Shown: positions 8,750 to 18,300 of the stretch, in pieces | How the letters are laid out: each line of letters opens with the position of its first letter | Numbering within the stretch: position 1 is the stretch's first letter | DNA from: Trichomonas vaginalis G3 | Taxonomy: Eukaryota; Parabasalia; Trichomonadida; Trichomonadidae | NCBI RefSeq assembly: GCF_026262505.1 | Contig: NC_067205.1 | Location: forward strand, 10,850,001-10,914,000 | Direction of reading: 5' to 3' | Length of the DNA stretch: 64,000 nucleotides | Notes under the pieces: generated by a model | Databases searched by the model: none | What the model was told of the DNA's origin: nothing | The model's input: the letters and a program-made list of their open reading frames with translations, nothing else | Translations under genes and position numbers: made by a program

Positions 8750-9151
8750 TTACATTCCCCACGTTTGAGGCGGTTGAGGTTGGTTATTGTTTACCCACTG
8801 TTGTGCATGGTTATATCCTCTGTTAAAGAATCTTTCACCTTGGTCCATATAGTGTCCTGCTTGGTTATAGTAGTCATTTGCTTTGTTATAATAGTTTCCT
8901 GCTTGTCTTCCTACATTGTCCATCCATCCTTGAACTTTTCCTCTTGTTTCAGGATTTGGAATAAGATTTGTTGCATCTCGTGCTACATCCCAACCTTTCT
9001 GTACAGTTTGTATAATAGGTTGTGCTTTCTCTTTAAGTATACCTAATGTACTCAAAATCTTCCTTCCAATTCCAAATACACCTCTGGCTATTGTTCCCAC
9101 TGCGGGTAAAAATCTAGATGCAACTCCTGCTAACGCGCCAAATAAACCCAT
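8750..9151 (-). CDS. Amphipathic small protein, minor capsid-like
   Basis: The protein has 133 residues. The N-terminus, MGLFGALAGVASRFLPAVG followed by a Gly/Lys helix, is a hydrophobic or amphipathic segment like the membrane-active N-termini of minor capsid proteins in adenovirus-related viruses. The C-terminal half is rich in Asn, Gln, Tyr and Gly (repeated NYYNKANDYYNQ-type words) and ends NQPQPPQTWGM. The gene at 13031 encodes a second protein with the same plan: MG-(L/F)-F start, helix, then a Pro/Gln tail. It diverges from the integrase gene, with start codons only 17 bp apart. The role is inferred from composition, not from a matched family. Confidence 0.55.
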   Translation of the reverse strand: MGLFGALAGVASRFLPAVGTIARGVFGIGRKILSTLGILKEKAQPIIQTVQKGWDVARDATNLIPNPETRGKVQGWMDNVGRQAGNYYNKANDYYNQAGHYMDQGERFFNRGYNHAQQWVNNNQPQPPQTWGM

Positions 9152-9168
9152 TTCTTATGGGTTAAAAA
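9152..9168. promoter_or_regulatory. 17-bp divergent start region
   Basis: Only TCTTATGGGTTAAAAA-like sequence separates the start codon of the minus-strand amphipathic-protein gene (9151) from that of the integrase gene (9169). Any core promoter must overlap the two coding starts, which suits trichomonad transcription with its very short leaders. No clear initiator can be named. Confidence 0.4.
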
Positions 9169-10128
9169 ATGACGAATCCAAACAAGGACCCCTATGTTTC
9201 TAAAGCGACAAAGAAAGCACTCATGATAAAAATCTTTAGTTCAACACCAAATGCTTGGTTTATGGATATCTTGGAAAACATTCCGAGAGTTAGAACAGAT
9301 GGACCACCATACTGGCTAATATTTGTCGGTCAAAACACAAGATACTGTGAAGCCATACCATTACAGTCCAAAAATATTTTAGATATCTTAGCAGCTTTGA
9401 CAATATTTGTTGACAAATACCATCCAACAAAACTAACATCTGACTGTGAAAGTTCTTTCAAATCAGACGATATTAAAAACTATCTGCGTTCAAAAAATGT
9501 AAACCAATATTTCATTGTCGACCAAAACCATTCTGCTCTTGGTGTCATTGACGGATGTATAAAAATGTTAAGAGACTTAAACCAACCACAAGGTGGTGAA
9601 GCAAATGAAATGTCATATGACGACAAATATAGACACTTCTCCCAGGCAAAGATGAGACAAGTTTTAAATATTTACAATAGCCGTAAACAAAAAGGTTTGG
9701 GAAACCACTCCCCCGAAGAAATGAAAAACAACCCTGACTTAGAGAAAGACTATATATTTAATAATTTAGTCAAAAGAGACAAACAAGAAAGAATGCCGGG
9801 CTTCAAACTTCAGAAAGGTGACAAAGTAAAAATAGAAATACCTAAACGCGACCCATATGAAAATACTATTGACTATGACAACAATGGGAACCCGACAGGT
9901 ACTCACATTCGTGTTCGTAAAAATAGAAGAAAGTATACAAGAGAATATTATGAAGTTTTAGGCAAACATGGCAAAATGTACAGACTGCAAGCAGAAGATA
10001 AAACTACTATTGTCAGACCTCTTTTCAAACTTGTCAAAGTTCAAGGTGGTATACTTTCAAAGACAGTTCCTAACAAATATAAGACAACTCCTGACGAATA
10101 TGCTAAAGAAGTTGAAAATGACGACTAA
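9169..10128 (+). CDS. Retroviral-type integrase of Maverick
   Basis: The protein has 319 residues with an rve-type catalytic core. The acidic residues are D33 (AWFMDILE), D92 (LTSDCESSF) and D128 (ALGVIDGCIKMLRD). D92 and D128 are separated by 35 residues, exactly the DD35E spacing, but the third residue is Asp instead of Glu. The C-terminus (about 210-300) is basic and resembles the SH3-like integrase tail (KYTREYYEVLGKHGKMYRL). An N-terminal HHCC zinc domain is absent. This enzyme would insert the linear element into host DNA. Its stop codon overlaps that of the fibre gene by 4 bp, tail to tail. The identification as an integrase is firm; its activity is unknown. Confidence 0.9.
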   Translation: MTNPNKDPYVSKATKKALMIKIFSSTPNAWFMDILENIPRVRTDGPPYWLIFVGQNTRYCEAIPLQSKNILDILAALTIFVDKYHPTKLTSDCESSFKSDDIKNYLRSKNVNQYFIVDQNHSALGVIDGCIKMLRDLNQPQGGEANEMSYDDKYRHFSQAKMRQVLNIYNSRKQKGLGNHSPEEMKNNPDLEKDYIFNNLVKRDKQERMPGFKLQKGDKVKIEIPKRDPYENTIDYDNNGNPTGTHIRVRKNRRKYTREYYEVLGKHGKMYRLQAEDKTTIVRPLFKLVKVQGGILSKTVPNKYKTTPDEYAKEVENDD

Positions 10129-12158
10129 GCAATTCTATACCATGCGTAAATTGTCATGTAAGGTGGCATGTAGTCTTTACTTTGTCCCGTTGTTTGCGTA
10201 TACCCTGAAACGCGATGTGTATGGTTTCCTTCTCCCTGAGTGTCATCCCAGTAACAATTTATAGCAAACTTAACGTCGTCTTTAACATCATATCCTTGAC
10301 CTTTTGTCATTCCTGACCAATCCCAATATCTATGCTTATGCCAACCTGCTTGAGATGTACTTAAATCTATGTAGTGACTGTGCGCAGGTAAATTTTCACC
10401 TGAAATCGTTTTACTTCCACCTGTTTCCTTTGAAGAGTTTGCACAATACAAAAACCTGTCGACTATTTGTTCCCATGCACCAACACCAAACATTACTTGA
10501 GGACCTCTTGCTTCCATAGATGTATAAATAGAACCTACTGGGTTCATTAAATCAAACATATGAGATATTATAGGATTGCCTCTTTTGAACTTAAAATATA
10601 GTGCAACTATTTCAGGTTTCTTCTGGTTTGTGTCAGAATATTTTTTATAATATAATCTTATGTTTTCAGGGTAGGTAAAGTCTTGACTATAATATTTATT
10701 TCTGTCATCTATATAATAGTATACTATTCTCGTTTTTTCTATTGCATTATATCTTTTATATCTATAATATTCTAAATATAATGTTTGCTTTTGTTCATCT
10801 GCGTGTAGTGTTCCGTCTTCATCTCCATAGTCATAATAATATGGTGCTGGAGCTGGGTCAGGCAATGTCATATCTGTCATTTCATAAACTCCGAAATATT
10901 TCTTTTGTTCGTCTCCATATAAGTTTAAGTAGCAGTTGTTGTCTAATGGAACTTTAACTTGTGTACCATCGTTCTTTTTATAGCTTACATACATTTCATT
11001 GTTATTTTTCGGAATGAGTTTATACCGTATACCATTTTTTAAGGAATGTACAAACTGCCATCTAAAATATTTGTTTTCTTCATTGACAGAAAAGTCACCA
11101 ACAATAGTTTCAATATTTTTTGTTCCAACTAAACTTTGGTATATTTCATTGACATATGTTTTATCTGCTTTTGTCTCTAATGTTTCTTGTAAGTTTGTTA
11201 TATTTGCAATGGTATGTGTATGTCCAACGTCACTTTTCCTGTTTAAGGTTTCTTGTAAGTTTGTAATATTTGCAATGGTATGTGTATGTCCAACGTCACT
11301 TTTCCTGTTTAAGGTTTCTTGTAAGTTTGTTATATTTGCAATGGTATGTGTATGGTTCTTGTCTGCTTTCTTCTCTAACTCATCGTTAACATATGTTTTA
11401 TCCGCTTTAAGGTCTAAACATCCTGAAACCCATCCTGTATCGGCTTTACTTTTTAAAATCTTCGATGTCCATTCATGGTACCAGTCAACCCTTTCTTTCA
11501 TTTCGTTATCTTTTTCATCCACATATTCCTTATCTGCTTTCTTCTCTAACTTACTAGCCACACATGCTAACTCATCGTTAACATATGTTTTATCTGCTTT
11601 CTTTTCAAGGCTAACGTTTAAGTCTGTTATTTCAGATATAGAATGTGTATGTCCAACGGCACTTTTACTGTTTAAGGTTTCTTGTAAGTCTGTTATTTCA
11701 GATATAGAATGTATATGAGTCTTTTTAGAATATTCGTTTTCAGCTCTTGTCACTTCACTTGACATTTTATTGTCAACATATGTTTTGTCTGCTAGTTCAG
11801 GATGAGTATGTTCTTTTGTTGCATAAGCTTTGTCAGCTCTTTCTTCTTCTTTTGCTATTGCATCGTCTACATATGTTTTGTCTGCTTTGTTGTCAACATC
11901 TGCTTTCAAAAGAAGTTCTTTTATAGGTTTCTCGTTTAAAGTTCCTTTTGTTGGATTTATACAAACAGTATGGTTCTTATTGTCTTGAAACAGAAACTCA
12001 TCTGTCATTGGGTTTAATGTCAGTTTTAAGTTTCCTTCTTTCAATGACTCAGATATCTTAGAATAGTTTGAAAAGTTTGTTGTGTTCTTATTTAGAGCTT
12101 GTATAATGAGTTGTCGGTTGTGTTGTATTTCTCTCATAGACGCTGTTTCATTTGACAT
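10125..12158 (-). CDS. Phage tail-fibre-like protein
   Basis: The protein has 677 residues from an ATG. Residues about 85-330 contain phage-fibre repeats of two kinds: KADKTYVNDEL and GHTHTIANITNLQETL, several of the latter nearly identical at DNA level (11160-11370). The last 140 residues look like a phage tail-collar or short-tail-fibre tip: NPVGSIYTS, then NLPAHSHYI, HKHRYWDW and GNHTHRV with His-x-His pairs, ending in MPPYMTIYAWYRIA. In phage T4 gp12-like fibres such His pairs bind metal in a trimer. It is probably a receptor-binding spike on the Polinton virion, acquired from a phage-like source. Function is inferred from these repeats. Confidence 0.75.
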   Translation of the reverse strand: MSNETASMREIQHNRQLIIQALNKNTTNFSNYSKISESLKEGNLKLTLNPMTDEFLFQDNKNHTVCINPTKGTLNEKPIKELLLKADVDNKADKTYVDDAIAKEEERADKAYATKEHTHPELADKTYVDNKMSSEVTRAENEYSKKTHIHSISEITDLQETLNSKSAVGHTHSISEITDLNVSLEKKADKTYVNDELACVASKLEKKADKEYVDEKDNEMKERVDWYHEWTSKILKSKADTGWVSGCLDLKADKTYVNDELEKKADKNHTHTIANITNLQETLNRKSDVGHTHTIANITNLQETLNRKSDVGHTHTIANITNLQETLETKADKTYVNEIYQSLVGTKNIETIVGDFSVNEENKYFRWQFVHSLKNGIRYKLIPKNNNEMYVSYKKNDGTQVKVPLDNNCYLNLYGDEQKKYFGVYEMTDMTLPDPAPAPYYYDYGDEDGTLHADEQKQTLYLEYYRYKRYNAIEKTRIVYYYIDDRNKYYSQDFTYPENIRLYYKKYSDTNQKKPEIVALYFKFKRGNPIISHMFDLMNPVGSIYTSMEARGPQVMFGVGAWEQIVDRFLYCANSSKETGGSKTISGENLPAHSHYIDLSTSQAGWHKHRYWDWSGMTKGQGYDVKDDVKFAINCYWDDTQGEGNHTHRVSGYTQTTGQSKDYMPPYMTIYAWYRIA

Positions 12159-12176
12159 TTTTATTCTAGATAAAAT

Positions 12177-13026
12177 ATGCTTTCAATAGAAAAAGAAAAT
12201 TCAAGAGTTGCTACAACTAAACCATTAGATGAACTTTTTACGAATGTCGGTCAAAAGTTTGAGACAGAGACCGTAAAGCATGAAGGCTATCGTTTTGACT
12301 ACCCGTTAAGATGGTTAAGAGACCCATCTGTCACAAAAGCTATTGGCTTTCGTAGAATGAAGTTCATTTCAGAAGCCATACATGGTTTCCCATTTACAGT
12401 CGGTTTTGAAGTTCGATACTATAACAAAGAAAAACGTATGTATGAGAAATTTGAACAGGGAAAACTTTTACAAGTGAATTTGCTTGTAAACTTAGAAACA
12501 ATCTTCAAGCTTTTCAAGAAAAAATAAACGACATCTATATCGAATATGCAAACCAGTATAACATTGACGAAGGAGAGTACCATCTCGATAATTATATATG
12601 ACAGGAAAAATGCAACTGTTAAAATCAAATAGAATAGAAGACCTTGGAGAAAACGTTTATATTTCTACAAAATATAACAACTTGGCATGGTATAGATTTA
12701 TGAGGATGTTAAATCAGCCTGCAGAATATCCAGTACACCCGGACTTTTATGAAGTCGAAAACCCTAATGGAACATATGAAAATGTTTTCGACTCAGATGC
12801 TATTATAGTTCATGCTTCATTTTCTGGTGCACAAAACTCTTTTTTATGCTTGGCAAATGACTTTTACGAAAAACCTACAAAGCTATATGAACCACCAAGT
12901 GGAAGTATTTCAGACTTTCAAGTATGGTTTACAACAGATGGAAGAAAGAGAATAGTTCCATTATACCATGCGTTTTACTTAGAACTTAGTTTCATATACA
13001 ACTACTATCGAACGGTAAAAATATAA
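12177..13026 (+). pseudogene. Decayed paralogue of the 4878-5738 gene
   Basis: The sequence begins with an ATG 18 bp from the divergent fibre gene and matches the 286-aa protein at both ends (MLSIEKE, YRFDYPLRWL, KAIGFRR; later SDFQVWFTT and FYLELSFIYNY). The middle, about 12470-12640, changes frame at least twice: the first frame ends at 12527, a second runs to 12600, and the last part is read from about 12640. Conserved words can be found in all three frames, so these are indels in a once-intact gene of about 280 codons. It is unlikely to make a full protein. Confidence 0.75.
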
Positions 13027-13030
13027 TTTT

Positions 13031-13273
13031 TTAATACGGTTGAGGTGTTGGATTTGGTTGCCAACTAGACTGTGGTGCAGGTTCAGGCTGTTGTATAACA
13101 GGAGCTTGTTCTTCTGGTTCAGGGTCTTTAGGTATAATACCAACGAACTGACCTACTCTTTTACCAATATTTTTGACTCCGTTCCAAATTCCTCTTCCGA
13201 CAGATTTTATTCCATTCCATATACCTCTTCCAACTCTTCTGAAGAAGTTTCCTATCTTACTGAAGAAACCCAT
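13031..13273 (-). CDS. Amphipathic small protein, second minor capsid-like peptide
   Basis: The protein has 80 residues. The first 55 form a basic, Gly/Trp/Phe-containing amphipathic helix with an internal repeat (VGRGIWNGIKSVGRGIWNGV). The tail is rich in Pro, Gln and Glu. The layout matches the 133-aa protein at 8750-9151. Basic amphipathic helices of this sort occur in membrane-active capsid peptides and in DNA-condensing core peptides, and either role would fit. It lies only 4 bp from the end of the decayed paralogue on the other strand. Confidence 0.55.
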   Translation of the reverse strand: MGFFSKIGNFFRRVGRGIWNGIKSVGRGIWNGVKNIGKRVGQFVGIIPKDPEPEEQAPVIQQPEPAPQSSWQPNPTPQPY

Positions 13274-13291
13274 TTTACTATATGTAAAAAT

Positions 13292-13655
13292 CTAATGTCC
13301 GCCTAGTCTCTTACGTTTCCTGTTGAGTTCCATAGCATTCTTTAACTGGAGCTCATACATTCTGTTTCTCCTCTGGTAGAAAACATATTCTGGGTCAACT
13401 CCTGTGTTCGCGTCATCTGCATAAAGTTGTTTATATCCCACTTCAGGGTTTGTATAAAACTCTTTCCATCTCATATTTGCATACCATGGTGGCAAACCTA
13501 ACGCAGCGTCATTTGACATGGCAGTTTGCATTTGTACATCTGTTGGCACTTGACCATAGTTTGCCATTGCAGTTTTGTATTCTAACTTCATTTGGAATAT
13601 TCTCTGGGTTTGGTTGTCCAGGTTGCTGTGCATTCGCTAAGTTCTGTGCGTCCAT
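13292..13655 (-). pseudogene. Small Maverick protein gene with a probable frameshift
   Basis: From the ATG at 13655 a Gln/Pro/Asn-rich N-terminus can be read (MDAQNLANAQQPGQPNPENI). The frame then fails, while the rest of the protein (KLEYKTAMANYGQ to KRKRLGGH) is open in another frame down to 13292. The switch lies near 13585-13600. A shorter product starting at the ATG at 13633 would be possible, but its first 15 residues would be the out-of-frame reading of the Pro/Gln region. No family is recognised; the C-terminus is basic (LNRKRKRLGGH). Confidence 0.5.
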
Positions 13656-13678
13656 TTAATATTAGATAAAAATATCTC

Positions 13679-13810
13679 TTACGAGTACATATACTGAACA
13701 TTTGCAGGCATTGGTTCATCTTCATATTCTCTGTACTTTTCTGCCACGTCAAATAAATAAATGACACAATGGAAAAAACCTAAAACAAGTAGTCCTATTT
13801 CAAACCACAT
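13679..13810 (-). CDS. Small single-pass membrane protein, 43 aa
   Basis: A 43-codon frame from the ATG at 13810. It begins with one hydrophobic helix (MWFEIGLLVLGFFHCVIYLF) and continues with an acidic tail (AEKYREYEDEPMPANVQYMYS). It overlaps the 3' end of the methylase gene by 16 bp and lies on the same strand. The clear membrane-helix-plus-tail design and the compact spacing support it as a real gene. Small membrane proteins occur in many Polinton-like viruses, but no homologue can be named. Confidence 0.45.
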   Translation of the reverse strand: MWFEIGLLVLGFFHCVIYLFDVAEKYREYEDEPMPANVQYMYS

Positions 13811-14613
13811 TTACTTACTAGTAAAATTTCTTTGTTATGACACTTTCTCCGGTTTATAGGACCTCTCTCATATTCTATCTTGTCATATCTAAACTCATAG
13901 TCATGTATGTCCTCTAACCATCTCATAACGGTTTCCAAACCACTTTTATCGGATGTAAAGTAAAAGCATGGATGGTTATGTAAAACGTCTAAAGTTTCTA
14001 AAGAGTCTCTCAAAGTCCAGTCTACTTGGTATTGAAAATCGCATGTGTTATAGAACGGCGGGTCCACTATAAAGAAAACATTTTCCTTGTCTTTATATTT
14101 TTCATACAACTCTGTCCAACGACATCTCACAAACTCTATACCCTCAATATATTTTTCTATGTCCTCTTTGAAAACATTTGTATAGTTAAGATATAAAACG
14201 TTTGACATAAGTGTTTCAATGTCATGAACTCTTATAGAACCACTATATAATAGTCTAGCAGATATACTATCCCAGTCTATATATTCTGCTTTTTTCAAAA
14301 CCTCTCTCACAATATTTTTGTTATCTAATGGTATACGTTCCATCTTACCTATAGGTATCTTTTCTTTTAACTCTTTCAATATATTGTTTGTGTCTGGTAT
14401 ATGTTTGAGACGGTCCATATAGTTGTCGAAGTCATTGCATATAATCTTTGAGTCTGGGAATATTGTATGGCACAAATGGGATATATAGAAACTTCCACCG
14501 AACAAATCTACAAATGTTAGACCATTCGGTAGTTTCTTAAGTTCTCTCAATAGAATATCTTTACATCTACTCTTATTTCCAAAGAAGGGTAACGGTGGTT
14601 TTGTAAAATTCAT
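13795..14613 (-). CDS. DNA adenine N6-methyltransferase, Dam/D12 class
   Basis: The protein has 272 residues. The order is that of D12-class methylases: PLPFFGNKSR near the N-terminus (the P-x-x-GGK motif region), FVDLFGGSF at 34-42 (SAM-binding FxGxG) and DPPF at 184-187 (catalytic DPPY/F motif). It would transfer methyl groups from S-adenosylmethionine to adenine N6. The element could use it to mark its own DNA; N6-methyladenine is known in trichomonads. It is the last gene before the right edge, with an AT-rich leader. It is likely active since all motifs are present. Confidence 0.88.
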   Translation of the reverse strand: MNFTKPPLPFFGNKSRCKDILLRELKKLPNGLTFVDLFGGSFYISHLCHTIFPDSKIICNDFDNYMDRLKHIPDTNNILKELKEKIPIGKMERIPLDNKNIVREVLKKAEYIDWDSISARLLYSGSIRVHDIETLMSNVLYLNYTNVFKEDIEKYIEGIEFVRCRWTELYEKYKDKENVFFIVDPPFYNTCDFQYQVDWTLRDSLETLDVLHNHPCFYFTSDKSGLETVMRWLEDIHDYEFRYDKIEYERGPINRRKCHNKEILLVSKCGLK

Positions 14614-15322
14614 TTATATATAATAATAAAAATGTTTTTCCTGAAAAGTGACAGAAAAGTGACAAAACATGAAAACATATATAATTTGTGAAAAGCGACA
14701 CATTATATAATGTTTTCGACCCAGAAGAAGGCTTCTCAAAGTATACTTCCTTGGAACGCCTGTAACTTTTCCTGTAGCGACGATAGACCCTTACTTGTCC
14801 GGACAAAGTTATACTAAACATCTTAGGGGCTAGAGGGCACGAAGTGCCTGGAGGCCCCACTTACCTGACCTAAATGATTCTTCAAAAAATTATTTTTCGG
14901 ATTTTATTCCGTAAAAAAACGTTACAGAAAACGCCTATAAAATTTCGAATTTTCCCTAAAAAATTCAGTGCAGGTCGATTTAAGAGATTTTTCAAAAATA
15001 ACCATATCAGTAGATAGGGTATAATATAGAGAAGCTTTATGAATAACTTAAAATCCGGGAAACTCAATATTCAACGAGAAAAACGCTTAACGAATCTCAC
15101 TTTTGGTGTAAACATCACAAAAAATTGAAAGGGCTTTCTGGTCGGAAGCCTCCCTTAATGAATTGAATGTGAAATAATCGATCGTTATTAAAATCTTTTT
15201 ACTTGTTTCAATTTATTATTAATAATCATATGCTAATTAATAATATTTATCAGTTAAAATACCTTTAATTAAATTGAATACTTCTTTAACTTTTTTTCTA
15301 AGATTACTAGCTTTCGAATATC
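14614..15322. other. Right edge of the Maverick and junction with host DNA
   Basis: No gene is seen. At 14700-14870 there is a locally GC-richer stretch with short inverted repeats (TTGTCCGGACAA; GGCACGAAGTGCC), which may be part of the Maverick terminal repeat. After about 14880 the sequence is ordinary AT-rich DNA. A further inverted word (GGGCTTTC...GGAAGCC) occurs near 15130. Without the left end the terminal repeat cannot be proven. Confidence 0.4.
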
Positions 15323-18300
15323 ATGCTAAAGGATTTTATGAGAAATTTCTACAGCTTGGCATTCGAAATCAGGTACAGAGCAGTTATTTCTACGTGGGTA
15401 TATTGGTTACGCGATATCTTTCGATTTTGTCAATACTTTTTCTTTATCTTAGATATTACGCATGTAGATCAGCTTAATACACGACCTCCAACATTTATCA
15501 ATGTACTTAACAATGTAGGATTGCTCAATCCTGGTATTTATTATCAAGATTCGACCATCGAGTCAACCATGTCATTCATTATTACAAATATCTTAGCCAC
15601 ATGGATTCTTTGGTCCACTGCGAACAAATGCAAATCCGGGAAATACCTTTTCAAAACACAACTTTATTTCATTCGTATTCTTTTAGATATCATCTCGTCA
15701 GTTGTGCAGATACACGTTTTCTTCAGAGTAAACCAGCAACTGTGCATGCTTATCAACTCGTTTAACATTTTGAATATTATTTCGTTTATTCTTATCATTT
15801 TGAACCTTTTTCTCACTGAGTTTTTCGAGTACATATCAGCCACATTTTTCCGGCCCAAAATCTTCATCATGGAAACGATGCTCGATTCAAACTCTTGTTC
15901 GACCGACCATTTCATGTTCTGGGCACGTTTCTCAGTTGTAGCATGTCAATTACTTCTATACGACTTTGATCATTTCATTCTAGAATTCATTATATTTTTC
16001 TTCTTCCCAATTTACATCATTTTCGTTATCGAAATGCGATTGTCACATGGAGTTCATGTCAGTATCTTCGCTGCTATACTCAAAGACTCTCCAATCTTTG
16101 CTTCTCCTTTCATAATATTTTTCAATTTGCATCCGAACAAATACATACGTCCAACCTTCCTCATGATCTTTCTTATCCTTGTTTATACCGTTATCTACTA
16201 TTTCCACAACATTTTCATGAAGAAATACTCATCATCCATCATGAATGAAAAAATTGAACCTCCTTTTTGGATTCCTCTAACAAATGCAACTGTTATGAGG
16301 TACGCAGCCGAAACAGAAGCAGATGTAGAATGTTTCGAGAACTATCTGATGCTAAGAAGCAAATTAGATCCAGAGGAAATGATAGAAGTAATCAGATTTT
16401 TGGGAATTTTCAAAGCACATCGTTCAAAAATACAATTAATCATTTCTAAGTGGAATGGAGACAGCCCTTATTACGATTACCAGTTCTACGTCTTCAGTAG
16501 AATCCTTAGATCAGGTGACAAAGCTTCCCCAGTCATGTCTTCCCATCTGGATGATTTACACAGAAATTATTTAATTAATTTGTCACTTTTTTGGCAAAAA
16601 AGACATGAAAAACACTTTTTTGACAGTTTTGTGTATGGTTTGAAAGCGTCATTTGCATATATAGAGCTTGTTAATTATAGCCAGTACCTTGTTTATATAT
16701 ATCAAAGGGATCCAAACATACAATTAGCTTATGCTGAGATTTCTCTTGTTGCTTTGGGTGATCCACAGAAATCTGTGCTGTTTAGGAAGTATTCGAACAT
16801 GATTAGAGATAATCCAGATGCTTGCGGTGACCCTGTCTTCAAGAAAACTTCAATTTATTATCCATTATCAAATGAGATAATTGAGAGAGAAAGATCTGAA
16901 ACAACAAGTGGTTCTTCGTCAAATAAAATCTCTGAATCTAACTCTAAAATTAGATTCCACTTTGACGAAAACGTAATTTACAGAAATGAAGACTCAAACA
17001 ACTCCCCGATCGCTATGGGTGTGAGAAAATGCTCTAACATCAAACCTTATGGCACAATTCTAAGCTTTATCATCATATCTACGTGGGCAATAGTTTATAT
17101 TATGAAATTTGCAAACGTAATGAATAATAACGTGGAGACTGTTGTTGAGGTTAGGGATTTGTTGCAGTATTCACTTCAAGCAGCTTATAAACTCACTGCT
17201 GGAATAGTTATACACCAAATTTACACAAAATTCGAAGCAAGTCCGGCCAATACCTACAACAACATGCAAAATAAACATCCCACGAACAAATTCTACACTC
17301 CAAACAACATTGTAGGTGAAACTAATTATTTAGGAAAAATACCAAAGATGACGTTCAAAAAAGTAGTCGAAGAAGCACCATATGATCAAAAGGAATCGGA
17401 AATTAACCACGATATTGAAAAAATTTCTGAAAATGAAAATATTGATTTTAATAATGACAAAAATTATCAAAATCCTGTTACAAAGAATGGTTATAACGAG
17501 TCTTACGCTCCAATCCTCCGTCCTGGCGTTAGAAACATACAAGATTTGCCAAATTTGCAAAATGAGAATTTTACAGACGAAGAGAAGCGCCAACTTATCT
17601 GTATCTACAAGATATTGAACATCCACGATGAGATTCTTGATTATTCCATCACTGCGAGGGAAGATTTAACATTCCAAGCCAAAGTTCTCGGATATTCATC
17701 AGAATTCCTTGCATCATCATCCAATGACAAATGCGAAACATTGGACGGGATGGAGAAGCTGATCAAGAAGTCAAAGGTCGAAATTAAACATAATTTGGAG
17801 AATTACACGAATTTGACATCTAAAATTATCAATTCTACGAGATTTGATGAGACATACAAAGGAATGGCCAATTTGCTATACAAACTATCATTGTTTGGAA
17901 CATTACTTTCCTTAGTTTTCATTTACATAAGAATCAGAACTCTCCTTAGAAGAATTCCACCTTCTGCAACAGAATTTTTGGGTTCAAAAGAAAGATTGTC
18001 ACTTTTATTATTGAAGAAATCTCTCGAGTCATGGGATTTATTCAGAATTTTGTTCCCCTCAGAAAATACTAACGGACAAAAAGTGACAAATACAAAAAGT
18101 GCCACAAAAGTGCCAATTAATCCGAATTTGAAGAGAATGAAATTAGGAAGATATTCAAGTGAAGCAGATGTGAATTACACGCAAATGTTGACAGAAAGTT
18201 CACATCACATCAACTTGAAAGATGCAAAATTTTCAATTTCTTTCATAGGAGCTGAAAATCTTCTGAAAACGTCAAATTTCGCTTTGATGTCACCTTTTGT

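Larger units (their letters stand above)
1..14880. mobile_element. Maverick/Polinton DNA transposon, right-hand part
   Basis: A continuous block of closely packed genes carries the Polinton hallmark set: packaging ATPase, protein-primed family B DNA polymerase and retroviral-type integrase, together with KilA-N proteins, a fibre-like protein and an adenine methylase. The left end lies outside the window, so the terminal inverted repeats and target duplication cannot be matched. The right boundary is placed after the methylase, where a short GC-rich stretch (about 14700-14870) gives way to plain AT-rich DNA; the exact end is uncertain by a few hundred bases. Major capsid protein and protease were not seen. 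Three genes are frameshifted, so this copy is probably no longer autonomous. Confidence 0.85.

Noticed and set aside
10999-11718. 239-codon frame opposite the fibre gene
   Set aside because: It mirrors the fibre repeats (VSCKFVIFAMVCVCPTSLF repeated) on the antisense strand.
14640-15180. Exact right terminus of the Maverick
   Set aside because: Without the left end, the short inverted words here cannot be told from chance; the boundary is given as approximate only.
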